Made by a program: the position numbers and the translations under genes. From assembly GCA_029212505.1 (NCBI GenBank), contig JARGOS010000002.1, positions 124,001 to 188,000 of the forward strand: a stretch of DNA of 64,000 nt, written 5' to 3'. The notes beneath the pieces are model-generated. The model was not told where the DNA came from. It saw only the letters and a list, made by a program, of their open reading frames with translations, and searched no databases. This document shows, piece by piece, positions 63,024 through 64,000 of the stretch; position 1 is the stretch's first letter, and every line of letters starts with the position of its first letter. This DNA comes from Legionellaceae bacterium (GTDB lineage Bacteria; Pseudomonadota; Gammaproteobacteria; Legionellales; Legionellaceae).

Positions 63024-64000
63024 ATGTTTAAACGGTTTATTGAAAGCAATGTTCGGGAAGCACTACTTGATACACCTGTGGTTTTTATTATGGGGCCAAG
63101 GCAATCAGGGAAAACTACCGTTGTTAAACATATTATTGATCTAAATTGGGTATATATTACGTTTGATGATGTCACGCAACTTCATTTGGCCCAATCCGAT
63201 CCGATTGGTTTTATACGAAATTTACCGGAAGGTAAATCGATCGTGCTTGATGAAGTGCAACGCCTACCGGAGTTGTTTGTATCCATAAAGCAAGCAGTCG
63301 ATGAAAATAGAAGGCCAGGACGTTTTTTATTAACAGGTTCTGCCAATGCTTTACTTTTACCAAAGCTTTCTGATTCGCTGGCGGGACGTATGGAAACGGT
63401 GGCTCTTACGACCTTGTCTGAGTATGAGTTTTTAAATCGTACCCCGAGTTTTCTACATTTGGTACTCCAAGGAAAGGCGCCTCAAACCGATGAGATCCGA
63501 ATTAGGTCGTACATGATGAAGCGTATCGTTACGGGTTCTTTTCCTGAGCCTATACAAAGAACAAAACCTTCAAGAATAACAGCCTGGTATCGAGAATATA
63601 TACAAACATTAATTCAAAAGGATATTCGAGATTTAGGTGATATTACGCATTATGATGAAATGATGCGGCTGCTCGAAGTCATGGCTTTATTTTCTGGGAA
63701 GTTGATAAATTTTACAGCAGTAGGTGAAAAAGTGGGCTTAAATCGGGCAACGGTCAAAAAATACCTTCTGTTGTTAGAGCAATTATTTCTCATGGATACA
63801 TTGCCTGCTTGGCATACTAATGCTTACAAGCGCTTGATTAAAACCCCTAAAGTACATTTGTTAGATACAGGTTTAATTTGCGCTTTGCGTGGTATAGAAG
63901 AAAACAAACTGGCGGAGCATCCAGAGTTGTATGGAGCATTACTTGAAACGTTTATTTTTAATGAGCTAAAAAAACAAGCGAGCTTTAGTGGTGAAAGGCT
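63024..64000 (+). CDS. AAA ATPase with DUF4143 domain, 5' part
   Basis: Open from ATG at 63024 to the window edge (about 325 residues, incomplete). It belongs to the same broad family as the gene at 46949-48178 but is clearly divergent. Seen: Walker A GPRQSGKTT, ITFDDVTQLHLAQ, Walker B IVLDEVQRLPELF, LTGSANALLLPKLSDSLAGRMETVALTTLSE, WYREYIQTLIQKDIRDL and TPKVHLLDTGLICALRG. The catalytic nuclease-like half is beyond the window. The three repeats lie just upstream and may regulate it. Confidence 0.88.
   Translation, partial: MFKRFIESNVREALLDTPVVFIMGPRQSGKTTVVKHIIDLNWVYITFDDVTQLHLAQSDPIGFIRNLPEGKSIVLDEVQRLPELFVSIKQAVDENRRPGRFLLTGSANALLLPKLSDSLAGRMETVALTTLSEYEFLNRTPSFLHLVLQGKAPQTDEIRIRSYMMKRIVTGSFPEPIQRTKPSRITAWYREYIQTLIQKDIRDLGDITHYDEMMRLLEVMALFSGKLINFTAVGEKVGLNRATVKKYLLLLEQLFLMDTLPAWHTNAYKRLIKTPKVHLLDTGLICALRGIEENKLAEHPELYGALLETFIFNELKKQASFSGER

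Noticed and set aside
62936-63175. Minus-strand 79-codon ORF over the start of the second DUF4143 gene
   Set aside because: It is antisense to the repeats and to a clear coding start; residues are low in structure.

Overview
The window comes from a gammaproteobacterium of the order Legionellales, most like the Coxiella / Legionella / Aquicella side. The key evidence is a recognisable part of a Dot/Icm (type IVB) secretion locus: icmX, icmW, icmV, dotA, dotB, dotC and dotD in about 8.5 kb (6.7-15.1 kb). The rest is housekeeping DNA in gammaproteobacterial order. Several genes look like host-interaction or accessory genes. I cannot name the genus from sequence alone.

Layout. 0-6.7 kb: sspA-sspB, then the conserved run tsaE-amiB-mutL-miaA with overlapping starts and stops, a small zinc-finger gene and a heptosyltransferase-like gene. 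6.7-16.4 kb: Dot/Icm block. icmWX and icmV-dotA diverge from a 116-bp spacer. dotA converges on a dotD-dotC-dotB operon that is headed by an unknown membrane protein. 16.5-17.2 kb: a HigB/HigA toxin-antitoxin pair with a palindromic operator. 17.3-21.5 kb: tkt-gap-pgk. 21.5-25.9 kb: ProQ-like RNA chaperone, a Pmp3-like membrane protein with dapB, and the valine-catabolism pair mmsA-mmsB. 26-28.8 kb: a small repetitive secreted protein, and a phosphorylase/PRPP-synthetase-like pair.

28.8-36.8 kb is the most accessory-looking stretch: an exported Ntn-hydrolase, a 556-residue protein with a lipase-type GNSQG motif and a membrane segment, and a two-gene operon of a 370-residue unknown and a 1311-residue SecA-like ATPase. 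An 11-G tract and a tRNA-Asn gene bound it. The large proteins are good Dot/Icm effector candidates by inference only.

37-47 kb: aspartate aminotransferase, uvrB, a Kua/CarF-type lipid desaturase, and a caa3-type cytochrome oxidase operon (tetraheme cytochrome c, coxB with fused cytochrome c, coxA, ctaG/cox11, coxC). 47-52 kb: a DUF4143 ATPase behind a 14-bp-arm palindrome, a DUF2807-like exported protein, an alpha/beta hydrolase, an IS630-type remnant and two exported proteins. 52-58.3 kb: glutathione peroxidase, oligopeptidase A, an ABC exporter and a NagB/PIG-L fusion. 58.5-64 kb: psd-eno-dsbB-tgt-tsaC, then a second DUF4143 ATPase, cut by the window edge and preceded by three 23-bp-spaced direct repeats.

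The secretion genes are only the regulatory/inner-membrane (DotA, IcmV, IcmW, IcmX) and the ATPase/outer-membrane lipoprotein (DotB, DotC, DotD) parts. The remaining dot/icm genes must lie elsewhere. No CRISPR array, intact insertion sequence or prophage was seen.
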